NCBI GenBank assembly: GCA_029891385.1
Contig: CM057228.1
Span: 82,324,964-82,388,963 of the forward strand
Length of the DNA: 64,000 nucleotides
From: Erythroxylum novogranatense
Taxonomy: Eukaryota; Streptophyta; Magnoliopsida; Malpighiales; Erythroxylaceae
Direction: 5' to 3'
Positions 45,849-58,160 of this stretch are shown here, piece by piece (positions within the stretch are counted from its first letter, which is position 1; each line of letters begins with the position of its first letter). The notes beneath the pieces are model-generated. The model worked only from the letters and a program-made list of their open reading frames with translations, was not told where the DNA came from and did no database searches. The position numbers and the translations under genes are program-made.

Positions 45849-46560
45849 TCACATAACCATTAGCTGCCTCGTAGGAAAACTCATATCATTCCCTCCCCTT
45901 TCAAAATCCTTGTCTGTAAGGATGAAGTTTGGATAGGTTTTGGAAAACTGCCATTGATTCTCCCATGTTGCATCCTTGATTGTTGTATCCTTCCACTTGA
46001 CTAAGATTTCAGTTCTTGGTTGATAAGTCCCTTTTTGCACCACTCTTCGGTCAAGTACAACGTCTAGTTGTTGGTGAGACTTAGGTTCCATTAAAATTGG
46101 TTCTAGGGGAATTAAAGTGGGAGGGATTAGTCCAAAATATTTTCACAAAAGCTTACATAAAATACATCATGGATTTGAGAACTAGGTGGTAGAGCTAATT
46201 TGTAAGCTACCAGACCAATTTTGTTTACAATTAGATACGTATAAAAGAAACGAGCAGCCAGCTTCTGAGAACCACAAGAGGCCATGAAAACCTGTCCATA
46301 TGGTTGGAACCTTAGGTACACAAATTCTCCAATCTGATAACTCACTTCTTGGCAACACTTAGCTGCCTGACATTTCATTCGATTACAAGCTTGGATCAAG
46401 TTATGACGTAAATATTTTAATATGATTTCATAATTTCTGAGGAGCTCATCAACTCCCTGAACCAATGCAATACTAGGGACATAGGACAACAAACTTAGAG
46501 GAGGTATTTCATACACAGCTTCAAAGGGAGAAATTTTTGTGAATGAGCAAATTGACGTGT
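45849..46560 (-). pseudogene. Chromovirus H integrase C-terminus and chromodomain
   Basis: Minus strand. 46127-46516: SLLSYVPS, then FVYLRFQPYGQVF, KLAARFFYTYLIVNKIGLVA and LALPPSSQIHDVFYVS, the integrase C-terminal (GPY/F-type) region. 45849-46091: TEILVKWKDTTIKDATWENQ and KTYPNFILTDKDFERGG, a chromodomain-like tail that in chromoviruses steers insertion into heterochromatin. Stops separate the pieces. Confidence 0.85.
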
Positions 46561-47142
46561 TGTGACTAAATTCAGCTCAAGGCAGCCACTCTAGCCAACG
46601 TTTAGGCTGCTCACCTGCAAAACATCTTAAATTTTTTTCCAAGGTGTGATTATCTACCTCAATTTGACCGTCTAATTGTGGATGGTAGCTTGAACTCATA
46701 CAAAGTTTGGTCCCTTGCAACAAAAACAATGTTCGCCAAAAGGAACTTGTGAAGACCTTGTCATGATCACTAACGATTGAGGTTGGAATGCTATCGAGTC
46801 GTACAATATTGTGAACAAAAGTTGTAGAAACTAAAGTAGCTGTATAAGGATGTTTCAATAGAACAAAGTGTGCATATTTCATCGAGTGATCAACAACCAC
46901 CATAATTACTGAGTGTCCACTAGAAAGAGGCAAACCATTTATAAAATCCATAGAAACATTTGACCATATATGATTTGGAATTTGCAGAGGTTGAAGTAAA
47001 CATAATGGACTCATGGAGTCGGTCTTATAGTGTTGACAAACCTCACATTCAGGCAAAAAGTTTTTAACAGATTTTAACATTCTAGACTACACAAAACTTT
47101 GTTTTATACAAGCAAGAGTTTTATGATAACCGAAGTGCCAAA
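46561..47142 (-). pseudogene. Chromovirus H integrase zinc finger and core
   Basis: Minus strand. Zinc-binding HFGYHKTLACIKQSFV (a stop inside) and FLPECEVCQHYKTDS (47040-47142). Core: SNVSMDFINGLPLSSGHSVI (first Asp), SIVSDHDKVFTSSFW (second Asp), SSYHPQLDGQIEVDNHTLEK (Glu context). The three catalytic positions look kept, but nonsense and frame changes make it a pseudogene. RT does not follow in this orientation; see 47143. Confidence 0.87.
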
Positions 47143-47410
47143 GATTATGGGCTATGATTATGAAATTGAGTTCAAGAAGGGGCCTGAAAATCAAGGATTG
47201 AATTCTTTATCAAGAGTGGCACAATTAAATTTTTTGGTAATTTCAGTACCCTATGCAGATTGGTGGCCAATTCTATAAAAAGAGGTCACATTATAGCAAT
47301 ATGGTTGAAAAGAGTTCCACTCATCCTCAATTGCATTTCCTTAATAGAGATGGAGTATGGTTCAAAGGTGGTCATGCTTTCTTTTAGGTGGTATTATATA
47401 AGGTAGTGTG
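47143..47410 (+). pseudogene. Chromovirus H RNase H end, in opposite orientation
   Basis: The plus frame from ~47153 reads MGYDYEIEFKKGPENQGLNS, LSRVAQLNFLVISVPYADWW, and after stops FLNRDGVWFKG: the end of gypsy RNase H and the linker before integrase. Its natural neighbour, the integrase, lies directly to the left but on the minus strand, so the two pieces meet head to head at ~47142. This implies an inversion or junction of two copies. Confidence 0.7.
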
Positions 47411-47603
47411 AAAAGGTGAACAAACTTGGAGAGAAGGTGGGCAACCTGTGGAGGATTTTGTTGGTGTATTTTTGACATGGTAACAAGTTGAACATGAAGG
47501 AGTAATCCCATACGGTAGCATTCAATATTTTTTCAGGCAATCATTGGATCACATTTGATACCTTGGAAAATTTGAGCACTGTTTTCACTTTTAAAGGACA
47601 TAA
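47411..47603. other. Non-coding remnant between H and the F LTRs
   Basis: G-rich on the plus strand, probably further decayed pol sequence; no readable motif. Confidence 0.35.
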
Positions 47604-48269
47604 TGTAGCGCCTCCTTTACCTAGGGATATGCATTGGGGCATCCGGAGGTCATCCCGGCACATAACCTAGGATAAGGGCATGCTACATCACTACATTCGT
47701 TTCACATGGCATGACATCATAATTCACTTACTAAGTATCATAAGAAGACCACAATATTTTGAAACCAACTTTTTCCTTAATTCATTTCATAAAAACCCCA
47801 TTGTCTACATTGTGACTTTCAACAATCTCCATATGTACATCATCAAACCTAATACAATAGTACTACATGAATGAGGAAAATAAGTACAATCTAACTAATC
47901 TATCCAAAAAAAAATCTCAGCTGACTGACCTTTGAGCTATGACTTCTCTTGCCAATCACAATCTACACAGCACTAGAGCCTCTCAAAAGCTAGAGTCATC
48001 CCTCGGTCCTGAAAAGACAACGTTACAATTTTGATGAGTTTTGTGAACTCAATGAGGTAACCATCATCAATGGTTCACTCAATGTATGCAACACATCAAT
48101 TCACACAACAATTATTTCAGAATTTTGCATTTCACATGAGTAACACAATTTCACTAAAGCATATGTAATTTGCATTTCACTTTATCAAACATACTTAACA
48201 AGATAAATATGAAATGTTCATGAGACATTTTACAATTGTTACGTTGTTGTGACTAAGTACCTGAACTGT

Positions 48270-48408
48270 CCCGTATTCACTTTGGATATCGGGCTCATTA
48301 ATAATTGTCCCTTATCTGATAAGGATACAGGACTCATTATACATTGAGCCTGAGGCTCTGAAACGCTTGTGAGATCAAGGCTAATTTTTATTCATTGAGC
48401 TTTAAGCT
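48270..48408 (-). repeat. String of four hairpins in F1
   Basis: Plus-strand pairing: CCCG-TATTC/GGATA-CGGG (48270-48293), GTCC...TATC/GATA...GGAC (48307-48333), GAGCC-TGA-GGCTC (48346-48358), AGCTT-T-AAGCT (48398-48408). Same order as in F2. Confidence 0.75.
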
Positions 48409-49459
48409 TTGATCATAGGCTACTCTAGTCACAACTCCCATTATCTGATTATGCATTCATGAATGGAATACATGCAACACAATCACTCACAATATAAAGC
48501 ACATTGATCTCACATTCACATTCATTCATTATTCAAGACATAATTATAAGCAGACAATAATTGAGAGAAACCGTCTAGGTTACTCACAAGTTGCTCCCGA
48601 AGCTAATGCTTGAAAGTGTCGGCAACGTCTGGAGGTTGACGTTCTAGTTGTTCCTCTATAACAAATAACATGCACATATATCACAATTTGCATAATTAAG
48701 AGTATTTGATAATGCATATGCATGAAATGAATTATGTACAATGCACGTTCATGATAATCCTGGGTAATTTCCATCACAAAATCGATTCCATATCAAACTC
48801 ATATGAGTATAACTTATACTTAGGTTTATGCTTCACTAATACCATTGAATTCACAATTTGTTTCTCATTGAATCACTTCAGATTTTTCCAAGACACCCCT
48901 TTCGAGTCTACTATTCATGTACGATTAGAAGATGCAAATGAATTAATTTGCTCAAAGTCTCATGTAGAAAACTATTCATCTATATCTTATCTTTCCATTG
49001 ACACCAAAATCACTAAATTTGGTTCAACAATGTGAAAGTTATACTCCAAATATTCTCGGACTGCATTTATTCTGAGTCAGTACCCTATACTCAACTTCCA
49101 TCTAAATATTGAAACTCTTAGAGTCCAATTAAAAAATTTATTTCTTCACATAATTTGTATCCCTATGTTTCTAGTTTACTCCAAGTCAAAAATAATCTCA
49201 TTTGAAACTCTATAGATCAAGATATCACCAAAATACTGAAGTATATTAAGTAGAATAACACCAGTTCATACTATTTAAGGGTACACTCACTGTACCCGTT
49301 CCACTTTTTCACTCAATCTTGCTCAATTAGATTCAGAGGGCGATGGTTTTTGGTAAAGATGTAGAGCAATGTCTTACAAGTCTAATGGTTCAAGAATCAA
49401 TTCATATGGATGTCTAGATAGGAAGTTATGACCAAAAGAAATAACTATGTTCATGACCA

Positions 49460-49935
49460 CAATCGTCTTACTTTGCTTCGTCTTAATTTGTACAGTAACT
49501 TCCTCTCACTTTGTACAGTAACTTTGTCTTACTTTGTACAATAACTTCGTCTCACTTTGTACAGTAACTTTATCTTTGTTTCTATCATCTTACTTTGAAC
49601 AGTAACTTTTTCTTAGTTTCTATCGTCTTACTTTGAACAATAACTTCGTCTTAGTTTTTATCGTCTTACTTTGAACAGTAACTTCATTTTAGTTTCTATC
49701 GTCTTACTTTGAACAGTAACTTCGTCTCACTTTGTACAGTAACTTCGTCTTAGTTTCTATCATCTTACTCTAAACAGTAACTTCATCTTAGTTTTTATCA
49801 TCTTACTCTGAACAGTAACTTCGTCTTACTTTCTATCATCTTACTTTGAACAGTAACTTCATCTTAGTTTCTATCGTCTTACTTTATACAGTAACTTCAT
49901 CTTAGTTTCTATCATCTTACTTTGAACAGTAACTA
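49460..49935. repeat. Minisatellite in F1, 38-bp and 23-bp units
   Basis: Alternating blocks TTTGAACAGTAACTTCATCT and TAGTTTCTATCGTCTTAC give a ~38-bp unit; a shorter 23-bp form lacks the TTTCTATC part. About 14 units with point variation. Confidence 0.88.
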
Positions 49936-51873
49936 AGACGATGCAACATTACAACTTGTAATGCTCGTATCTCTCAACTCCGATATCCAAAATTTACAAA
50001 CTTTATACCGTTGGAAAGCTGGAAATATCATCTACAACTTCCAAAAGACAATTTTTCCAAAATCTATCTAGATCAATCCAGATTTTCTCTCGAATCAGAA
50101 CACAAATTTTACATTCATCTTCCAATGTACTGCACCCAGTCCTCACTTCATGACAATTTTTGAGACTCTTAAAGACAGAATTGAAATTTGATGTCTTCAT
50201 ACGAAATATAGCCATATATCTCTAGGTTAATCCAAAGTAAGAATAATCTTGTTTGGACAACTAGAGAAAACGTTATGGCTAAAAGACTTAAGTAGATTCA
50301 GTGAACATTTTCCCAAATTTCAAACTTTTAATATTCTACAACAGCTAGTCACCAATGATCTTTCAAAACACTAAATTAACACTATAACCAAAATTTTCAT
50401 TCCCAACAACACAGTATTTATGGACAACCACATAAATGTCATTTTTCATGCAGATGATAGTAACTTATCAAATTTATTTCTTAAATCTCCCAATTCTAAA
50501 GGATTTATTCACTACTTACCTGCTGAAAACTCCGAAATCTTCAAGCCCTAAACTCCACACAATTTTTGTACTTCGCTGAGTACAATGACCAGCTTCTAGT
50601 TTTTCTTAGGGTAGAGGACACAAATGACAAAGTAGGTTTGGTGTAGGAAAAGAAAAGCATAAAAAAATTCTCTTAGGAGGTGTTTGATGGAAAACATGGT
50701 GTATGGAAAGAAAACTTGAAGAAGATGACGATGAAGAAAGAACTTAGACATAATACTTAACCTATCAGCTCTTAGAGAATAGTAGCCTACTTCTAGCAAA
50801 AGTACACAACCTAAGAGATAATTGTCACTTCCCTCACATCAAGTTCTAACTTAGTTTCGTTTGAAACTAACTCCCTTTAGCTCTCCTTTTTACAATACAA
50901 CTATCATCTTTACAATCCAAATTTTCCCAATATTCTTTTGATTCCTTTTTCCATAAAAATTCCAAAAATTCTAAAATTATTCCTAAATTAACCAAAATTC
51001 AAAATAATACAATTCTACTAACCCGTAAAATTTCCAATGTAAAAACATTCATAATTATCTTAAAAATTTCACAAATCAATCCCTTTATACCCGGAATATC
51101 AATGAATGCATGTACAAACATATTCAGGTGTAAAATATTGCTATTCGCTTGTATGAGCCTGTCATATTATGCATGAACATGAACATGCATTTCTTATCTC
51201 TTATTGAACACTAATATTTACTATTCTAACTATAGCACTCCCTTACCTCAGGGTACACATCGGGACGTCCGAAGGTCATTCCGGTACATATCCTACGATA
51301 AGGGCGAGCTAGGTTCGATCGCTACATTGATTTTGTATGGCATGGTATCACAATTTACTTAAAAAGCATCATAAGAAGATCGCAATAATTTAAAACCTAA
51401 CCTTTTTTCCTCATTCATTTCCCAAAATTTGAAGTCTACATTGTCTTTCAATGTTTTTCCCTAGGTAAAACATCAACCTAATACAAAAGGACTACATAAG
51501 AGAGGAAAATACCACCAGTCTATCTAATTTGTCCACAGATTCCAGCTGACTAACCTTTGAGCCATGACTTTTCTTGCCAAAACACAATCTATACGGATGG
51601 TAGAGCCTCTTAGAAGCTTGAGTCGTCTTTTGGTCCTGAAAAGACAACGTTGCAATTTTGATAAGTTTTGTGAACTCAATGAGATAACCATCATCTATGG
51701 TTCACTCAATTCATGAATCACATCATCACACATTACATAATATTCACCTCATTGCACATTCATAATATATCACATTCCACGTTCATACAAAACACACATA
51801 TCAATTATAATGGCAATGCATGTGAGACTCACTTGTATTTATTATTGTCGTTATGACCGAGTGCCTTTTTACT

Positions 51874-51992
51874 AGCTCATATCCCTTAGTGGATACCGAG
51901 CTGTGTCATATAACGTCCCATATCTCTTAGTGGATACTGGGTACAGTCGCACTCGAGCCCGAGGCTCTAATCACATTATGAGCTTTAAGCTC
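51874..51992 (-). repeat. String of four hairpins in F2
   Basis: Plus-strand pairing: AGCTC-A-TATCC/GGATA-CC-GAGCT (51874-51902), CCCA-TATC/GATA-C-TGGG (51917-51941), GAGCC-CGA-GGCTC (51955-51967), GAGCTT-T-AAGCTC (51980-51992). The first two are tandem, 43 bp apart, with the same loop (CTTAGT) and different outer stems. Confidence 0.8.
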
Positions 51993-53384
51993 TTTATCCT
52001 GGTGACTCTGGTCATAACTTCCTTTATCTTGCATGCATTCATGTAATGAATGTTTCTCATACATATCCTTGGTCGATCACTTGGATGCACATTCACATTT
52101 TAGATCACATTCATCATCAGACCGTAATCCGACATTTAATAATAGTGCTGAGCACACTTTTGCATTCATATGCGTATTCACACATTTGTACATTTGAAAC
52201 ACTTATTTTGTCATGTTCTCATACAAGGAGCACTTTAATATCTCATTCATACCAAAATCACCGGACCTTCCTTGTCCGGAATCCACACAATCAAACCACA
52301 TCAATGTCATTATTCAAAACATATTATAAAGTAAACAGTTAATTGAGTGAGACCGTCTAGGTTACTCACAGATTGCTCCTGAAACTAATGCCTAGAAGAT
52401 CCGGCAATGTCTAGAAGTTGACGTTCTAGTTATTCCTCTATAACAAATAGCATACACAATATCACCATTTGCACCATTAAGAGTATTCAATAATGCACAT
52501 GTATGAAATGAATTATGTACAATGCATGTTCATGATAATCTTGGGTCTCACTCCAAAAATTCTTCACAACACTATCCCCATACTGAAACTCATCTAAGTA
52601 TAACTAACACTTAGGTTTGTGCGTCACTAGAACCATGGAAAGCTCAATTCATTACTCACTGACTTACTTTCAAACTTTCCAAAACACCCTTTTGAGTCTA
52701 CTGTTTACATACAATCAAAAGGTGAAACTGAGATAATTTGGTCATGCTCTCTTCTAGAAAAGTGCTCACCTAAGTCTTATCTTTCTATTGACACCAAAAT
52801 CACTAAATTTGGTTCAGCAATATGGAAGATATACCTCAAGTATTTTCGGACTGTTCTTAATCAAAACAATTTTCTATATACAACTTCCATCAAGACATTG
52901 GACACCTTAGAAACTGAATCGAGATTAAGTTTCTTCATGAGATTTGTGGCCCTATTTCTCTAGTTTACTCCAAACTAAAAATCATCTCATTTGGATCAGC
53001 ACGACTTTAGAAATCATCAAAATACCGAAGTATGTTTAGTGGAGTAACAACAGTTCATATTGCTTAAGAGCACACTCACTGCATCTTTTCCACTCTTTAC
53101 ACTCAATCTTTCTCCATTCATTTCAGATGGCTATGATTCTTGGTGAAGATGTAGATCAATGTCTTAAGAATCCAATGGTTGAAGAATCAATTCATTTGGA
53201 AGTCTAGAGAAGAAGTTATGGCCAAAAGAATCCAACATGTTCATATCTTTACTTGTATTGTACATGTCTTGATGCAATTACTATAACTCTCACTACAAAT
53301 GTTGGATTGACTTCGTTTTTATACTATTGGAAAGAGGATGTCCAAATCTTCAACTTTTATGAGGACCTTGAAGGCTAATTCTAT

Positions 53385-53960
53385 CGTCTGACTTCTGTAT
53401 TGTCTCACTTTTTACATCGTCTCACTTTCCTTTCGTCTTAGTTCTATCATCTCATTTCTATCGTCTCATTTCTATCATCTCATTTTCTTCCGTCTCATTT
53501 CTATCATCTCATTTCCTTTCGTCTCATTTTCTTCTGTCTCATTTCTATCGTCTCATTTTCTTCCGTCTCATTTCTATCATCTCATTTTCTTTCGTCTCAT
53601 TTCTATCGTCTCATTTCCTTTCTTCTCATTTTCTTTCATCTCATTTCTATCGTCTCATTTTCTTCCGTCTCATTTCTATCGTCTCATTTCCTTCCGTCTC
53701 ATTTTATTCCATCTCATTTCTATCGTTTCATTTTCTTCCGTCTCATTTATGTCATCTCATTTTCTTCTGTCTCATTTTCTTCTGTCTCATTTCTTCCGTC
53801 TCATTTCTTCCGTCTCATTTCTATCGTCTCATTTCCTTCCGTTTCATTTTCTTCCGTCTCATTTCTATCGTCTCATTTCCTTCCGTCTCATTTTCTTCCG
53901 TCTCATTTATATCGTCTCATTTTGTTCCGTCTCATTTTCTTCTATCTCATTTTCTTCCGC
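53385..53960. repeat. Minisatellite in F2, ~29-bp unit
   Basis: Repeats of TCTCATTTCTATCG plus TCTCATTTTCTTCCG, about 20 units with variation. The ORF at 53749-53979 is a by-product of the repeat and not a gene. A TA run follows further on at 54955-54976. Confidence 0.88.
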
Positions 53961-55295
53961 AGAACATCTCCACTTATAAGGATCATAACTTTTGACTCCG
54001 ATGTTCAATATTTTCATACTATATACCGTTGGAAAGATAAAAGAAAGATATACAACTTTCTAGAAGTCATCTTGACTAAACTCTCTTTATATCAACCCCA
54101 AATTCATCCCTAAAATCTGAAGACGAATTTTTTTCATACACACACCAACGTACCAGACCAACTCCATAACTTCATGAAATTTTGAGACTTTTAGAGTCAG
54201 AAATGAAATTTGATGTCTTCATACAAAATGTAGCCATATGTCTCTAGTTTAATTCAAATCAAGAACCATCTTGTTTATAGAACTAGAGAAAATGTTATGG
54301 CTAAAAGACTGAAGTGTATTCAGTGCACATTTTCTAGATTTTCTAACTTTCAATACTTACATCACCAGAACACCAAATTTTTTTTTAAAAAAAACTAATT
54401 TAACACTATAACTGAATTTATTTCTTCCCAACTACCCAATATTTATGAACAATCATGTAAAATGTTATTTTTCATGCAAATGATAGTAATCTATCAAGTT
54501 TATTTAACAAATCCCCAACTCTAAGGGATTTCTTCACCACTTACCTGCTGAAAACTCCAAAATTTTCAAGCCCTAAACTCCACACGTTTTACGTACTTCG
54601 CTGAGTACAATGACCAGCTCTAGTTTTTCTCAAGGTAGAGGAAACAAATGGCAAAGTAGGTTTGGTGAAGGAAAGGAAAAACACAGAAGTCTCTTATAAG
54701 GTATTTGATGAAAAACTCTGGGTTTCAAAAGGAAGATTGGAAAAGATGTTAGTAAGGAAGGGACTTAGACAAGACTTAATTTGTCAACTCTCAAAGAATA
54801 GTAACCTACTTCTAGAAAGAGTATAAAAGACTAAGTGACCCTTGTCACTTACCCAATACCCAAGTTCTAACTTAGTTTCTTTTGAAACTAACTCCCTTGA
54901 CTGTCATCTTTACAATCCAACTATCTCCAAGCTTCTTTTAATTTCTTGTTCCCTATTATATATATATATATATATCTTTCTCAATACTCCATAAATTCAC
55001 CAACATATACAAATACAATATTTCCACAAATCACTAATATTTTCAATGTAAAAATGTCCATAAATTTAAAAATTCATAGATCCATCCATTTATACCCGAA
55101 ATTATTCATGAATGCATGTACAATTATTTTCATATGCAAATTCATTCACTATTCATGTATAAGTGCATGGCATTTATATGCATGAACATGGAAATGCATC
55201 TCTAACTCTCATTAATCACTCACATTTACTATTCTAACCATCCCACAAGTAATGGGATGTTACACTAACCTTCCCACAGGCAATGGGATGTTACA

Positions 55296-55310
55296 ACTCT
55301 CCCCTTCTTA
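55296..55310 (-). promoter_or_regulatory. Polypurine tract of element F
   Basis: In sense TTTAAGAAGGGGAGAGT directly before the LTR start, preceded by AATTTCAAGGACGAAATTTC, the gypsy pol-end hallmark. Confidence 0.8.
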
Positions 55311-56440
55311 AAGAAATTTCGTCCTTGAAATTCTTACCTGTTTGCTCGAATAGGTAGGGATATTATCTCCTCATATGCTCCTCTGTCTCCCATGTTGCTT
55401 CTTCAGTTGAGTGGTTCCTCCAAAGGACTTTTACTAATGGAATGACCCTGTTCCTCAATTGCTTGATCCGCGATTCCACAATCTTAATTGACTCCTTAAT
55501 ATAGCTTAAGTTACTAGTAACCTCAATCTCCTAAGCCAGTATCACATGTGTCGGATCCGATCAGTATCTTCGGAGCATACTCACATGAAACATATTATGC
55601 AATTGAGACATCTCATTTGGTAAAGCCAACTTATAGGCTAAAGGTCCAATCCTCTCTATGATCTCATAAGGACCAATGTACCTAGGGCTCAACTTGCCAT
55701 TTTTATCAAATCTCAAAACTCCTTTCTAAGGTGACACTCTTAGAAACACTTTGTCTCCCACACTGTATTCCATTTCACGTCGGTATTGATACACATAACT
55801 CTTCTGTCTATCCTGAATCGCTTTAATTCAGCTTCGGATCAACTTCACCTTGTCCACTGTGTCCTGTATTAATTCTGGGCCTTCCACCATTCTCAAACCC
55901 TCTTCATCCCAATATAATGACGACTGACATTTTCTATCATACAGTGCCTTATACGGTACCATTTCGATACTACTGTGATAATGATTATTATAGACAAACT
56001 CTATCAATGCCATATATTGATCCCAAACTCCTCTAAACTCCAATACACAAGCCTTGAGCATATCATCAACCATCTTAATTGTCCTCTCACTCTGTCCATC
56101 TGTCTGAGGATGAAATGTTGTACTTAAGTTCAACTTAGTCCCCATAGCAGACTGCAGGCTCCTCCAAAACCTCGAAGTAAATCTGGGATCCCTGTTCGAT
56201 ACTATAGACATTGGAACCCCATGCAGTCTCACCATCTCATTTACATACTTCTGAGCCAACTAATCCAGTGAGTTATTCTCTCTCACTAGTAAGAAGTGAG
56301 CCAATTTGGTTAACCGGTCCATTATGACCCAGATCGTATCATGCTGCCTCGGAGTCTTAGGCAATCCTATGATGAAGTCTATGGTGATCCGTTCCCATTT
56401 CCACTCCGGAATGGGTAACGAATATAACTTCCCTACTAGA
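55311..56440 (-). pseudogene. Gypsy F integrase core and C-terminus
   Basis: Minus strand. WVIMDRLTKLAHFLLVRE (first Asp, ~56310-56340), IVSNRDPRFTSRFW (usual SDRD; Asp to Asn, ~56180-56220), TTFHPQTDGQSERTIKMVDD (Glu, ~56080-56120). C-terminal: YRREMEYSVGDKVFL (55740-55800), ERIGPLAYKLALP (55620-55660), then VPLVKVLWRN-like and TEEATWETEEHMRR tail (55370-55450). Similar to Tekay/Del-type chromoviruses. The second catalytic Asp is lost and stops interrupt the frame at ~56262, ~55826 and later. Confidence 0.88.
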
Positions 56441-57290
56441 GCTTGGTGCTCAGCTTTAACCTACTGACATGTTATACACTTAGACACATATTCTGCCACT
56501 TGTTTCTTCATTCCATGCCACCAGAAATGTTGCTTCAATGTGTTATACATCTTGGTAGTACCAGGATGCATAGCATAAGCAGCCATATAAGCCTCCTCAA
56601 GAATCTCCTTCCTCAAATCATCTACATTAGGCACACACAGCCTCTGTCTCAACCATAATGTGTCATCCCTCAATTCAAACTTAGAATCTGAATTCACTTC
56701 ACTTTCTCCATAAGCTTCACTATATTAGGATCTTTGCCTTGGACTTTCCTGATTCGGTCATATAGCATCGGTCTTAGCCTTAAAGTAGCAATCAGTGCTT
56801 CATCTTGGTCCAGATTCAGTTCCACATTCAGAGCTTTCAAATGTAACAAATTAGGTAGCTTTGATAACTGAATATGAGTTATGTTGATATTAGTCTTCCT
56901 ATTCAAAGCATCTACCACCACATTATCTTTTCCTAGGTGGTATTCAATAGTGCAATCATAGTCTTTTAGTAGCTCAATCCATCTCCTCTGCCTCAAGTTT
57001 AGCTCCTTCTGACTCAGTAACCTCAGACTCTTATGATCAGTGGATATCTGAAAAGTCTCTCCATACAGATAATGTCTCCAAATCTTTAGAGCAAAGACAA
57101 CTACAACTAGCTCTAAATCATGTACCGGATAATTGATCTCATGAGACCTTAATTGTATCAATGCATAGACAATCACCCTGCCATGCTGCATCAGTACACA
57201 TCCCAATCCTTGATATGACGCATCACTATACACCACATATCCTCCGTTCCCCGATGGAATAGTCAACACCGATGCAGTCCTTAAAGCTCT
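56441..57290 (-). pseudogene. Gypsy F RNase H and integrase zinc finger
   Basis: Minus strand. 56694-57269: [60 protein letters not shown], then [16 protein letters not shown] (RNase H). 56461-56697: HPGTTKMYNTLKQHFWWHGM and YVSKCITCQ (zinc-binding H2C2). The two overlap in different frames near 56694, so one frameshift separates them. Apart from that the region is well kept. Confidence 0.9.
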
Positions 57291-58160
57291 TTTAACACTC
57301 CTTATTCACCTGAACACTGCATTCTTCCTCAGAAGTTTTATCAGAGGGGTCGAGATCAGAGAAAACCCCTCGACAAATCTCCGGTAATATCCGACCAATC
57401 TTAGGAAGTTTTAGATCTTTGACACGTTTCTCAGAGTTTCCCAATTCATCACTGCCTCTATCTTCTTCGGATCTACCTGTATGCCATCTCCAGTCACTAT
57501 ATGTCCCAAAAACATCACCTGATCCAACCAAAGTTCACACTTACTGAATTTGACATACAGTTGTTTCTCTCTCATGATCTGCAAAATGACTCTCAAATGC
57601 TCAACATGCTCCTTCCTGCTCTTCGAAGACACCAAAATATCATCAATAAACACAATTACAAATCGATCCAGGTAGGGCTGAAACACCTTATTCATCAAGG
57701 CCATAAAAACTGTCGGGGCATTAGTTAACCCAAACGGCATCACTAAAAACTCAAAGTGCCCAACCTGCTCCTGGATGCACTCTTAGGTACATCAGCCTCA
57801 GCTATCTTCAACTGATAATATCCTGACCTTAAGTCCAATTTAGTGAATACCTGAGCTCCCTACAATTGATCAAGTAAATCATCAATTCTAGGCAATGGGT
57901 ACTTGTTCTTCACTATCACCCAATTCAGTTGCCTATAATCGATGCATAACCTCAAAGTCCCATCTTTCTTCTTCACAAATAATACTGGAGCTCCCCAAGG
58001 TGAAACACTGGGTCTAATAAAACCCTTTTCTAGTAACTTTTGAAGCTGAGTCTTCAACTCTTTCAGTTCCATAGGTACCATCCTATATGGAGGAATAGAT
58101 ATAGGAGTAGCTCCTAGAACTAGGTCAATCGTGAACTATATTTCCCGATCTGGTGGTAAA
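57291..58160 (-). pseudogene. Gypsy F reverse transcriptase
   Basis: Minus strand. [20 protein letters not shown], then [20 protein letters not shown] (57860-58081); [13 protein letters not shown] with a frameshift (57780-57860); [39 protein letters not shown] with the FIDD catalytic centre intact (57640-57670); [20 protein letters not shown]. The thumb (57292-57410) is readable only after a shift. Upstream 58082-58160 holds the FPEELPGLPPDREI-type lead-in. Confidence 0.9.

Larger units (their letters stand above)
47604..51233 (-). mobile_element. F-type LTR copy 1 (F1)
   Basis: Begins TGTAGCGCC and is colinear with 51234-55295. Compared with that copy it lacks the last ~60 bp (its sense-strand start, TGTAACATCCC), being fused to the next copy at CTAACTAT/AGCACTCCC. 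Landmarks: CAG and pyrimidine tract (48009-48030), hairpin GAGTT/AACTC (48036-48050), hairpin string 48270-48408, minisatellite 49460-49935, and sequence related to the D LTR repeats at 49960-50230. No ORF with family resemblance. Confidence 0.75.
51234..55295 (-). mobile_element. 3' LTR of gypsy element F (F2)
   Basis: Right end GGGATGTTACA, so on the minus strand the LTR begins TGTAACATCCC directly after a polypurine tract. It shares with F1 the end region, hairpin string (51874-51992), hairpin GAGTT/AACTT (51663-51677), CAG (51646-51648), a minisatellite slot and the distal repeats. An imperfect 30-bp duplication of the GGGATGTTACA end is visible at 55243-55295. Left end fused to F1. Confidence 0.82.

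Noticed and set aside
48706..49035. ORF of 109 codons
   Set aside because: Lies in the F1 LTR; the corresponding part of F2 has no such frame.
53749..53979. ORF rich in Ser, Phe and Leu
   Set aside because: Direct product of the 29-bp minisatellite.
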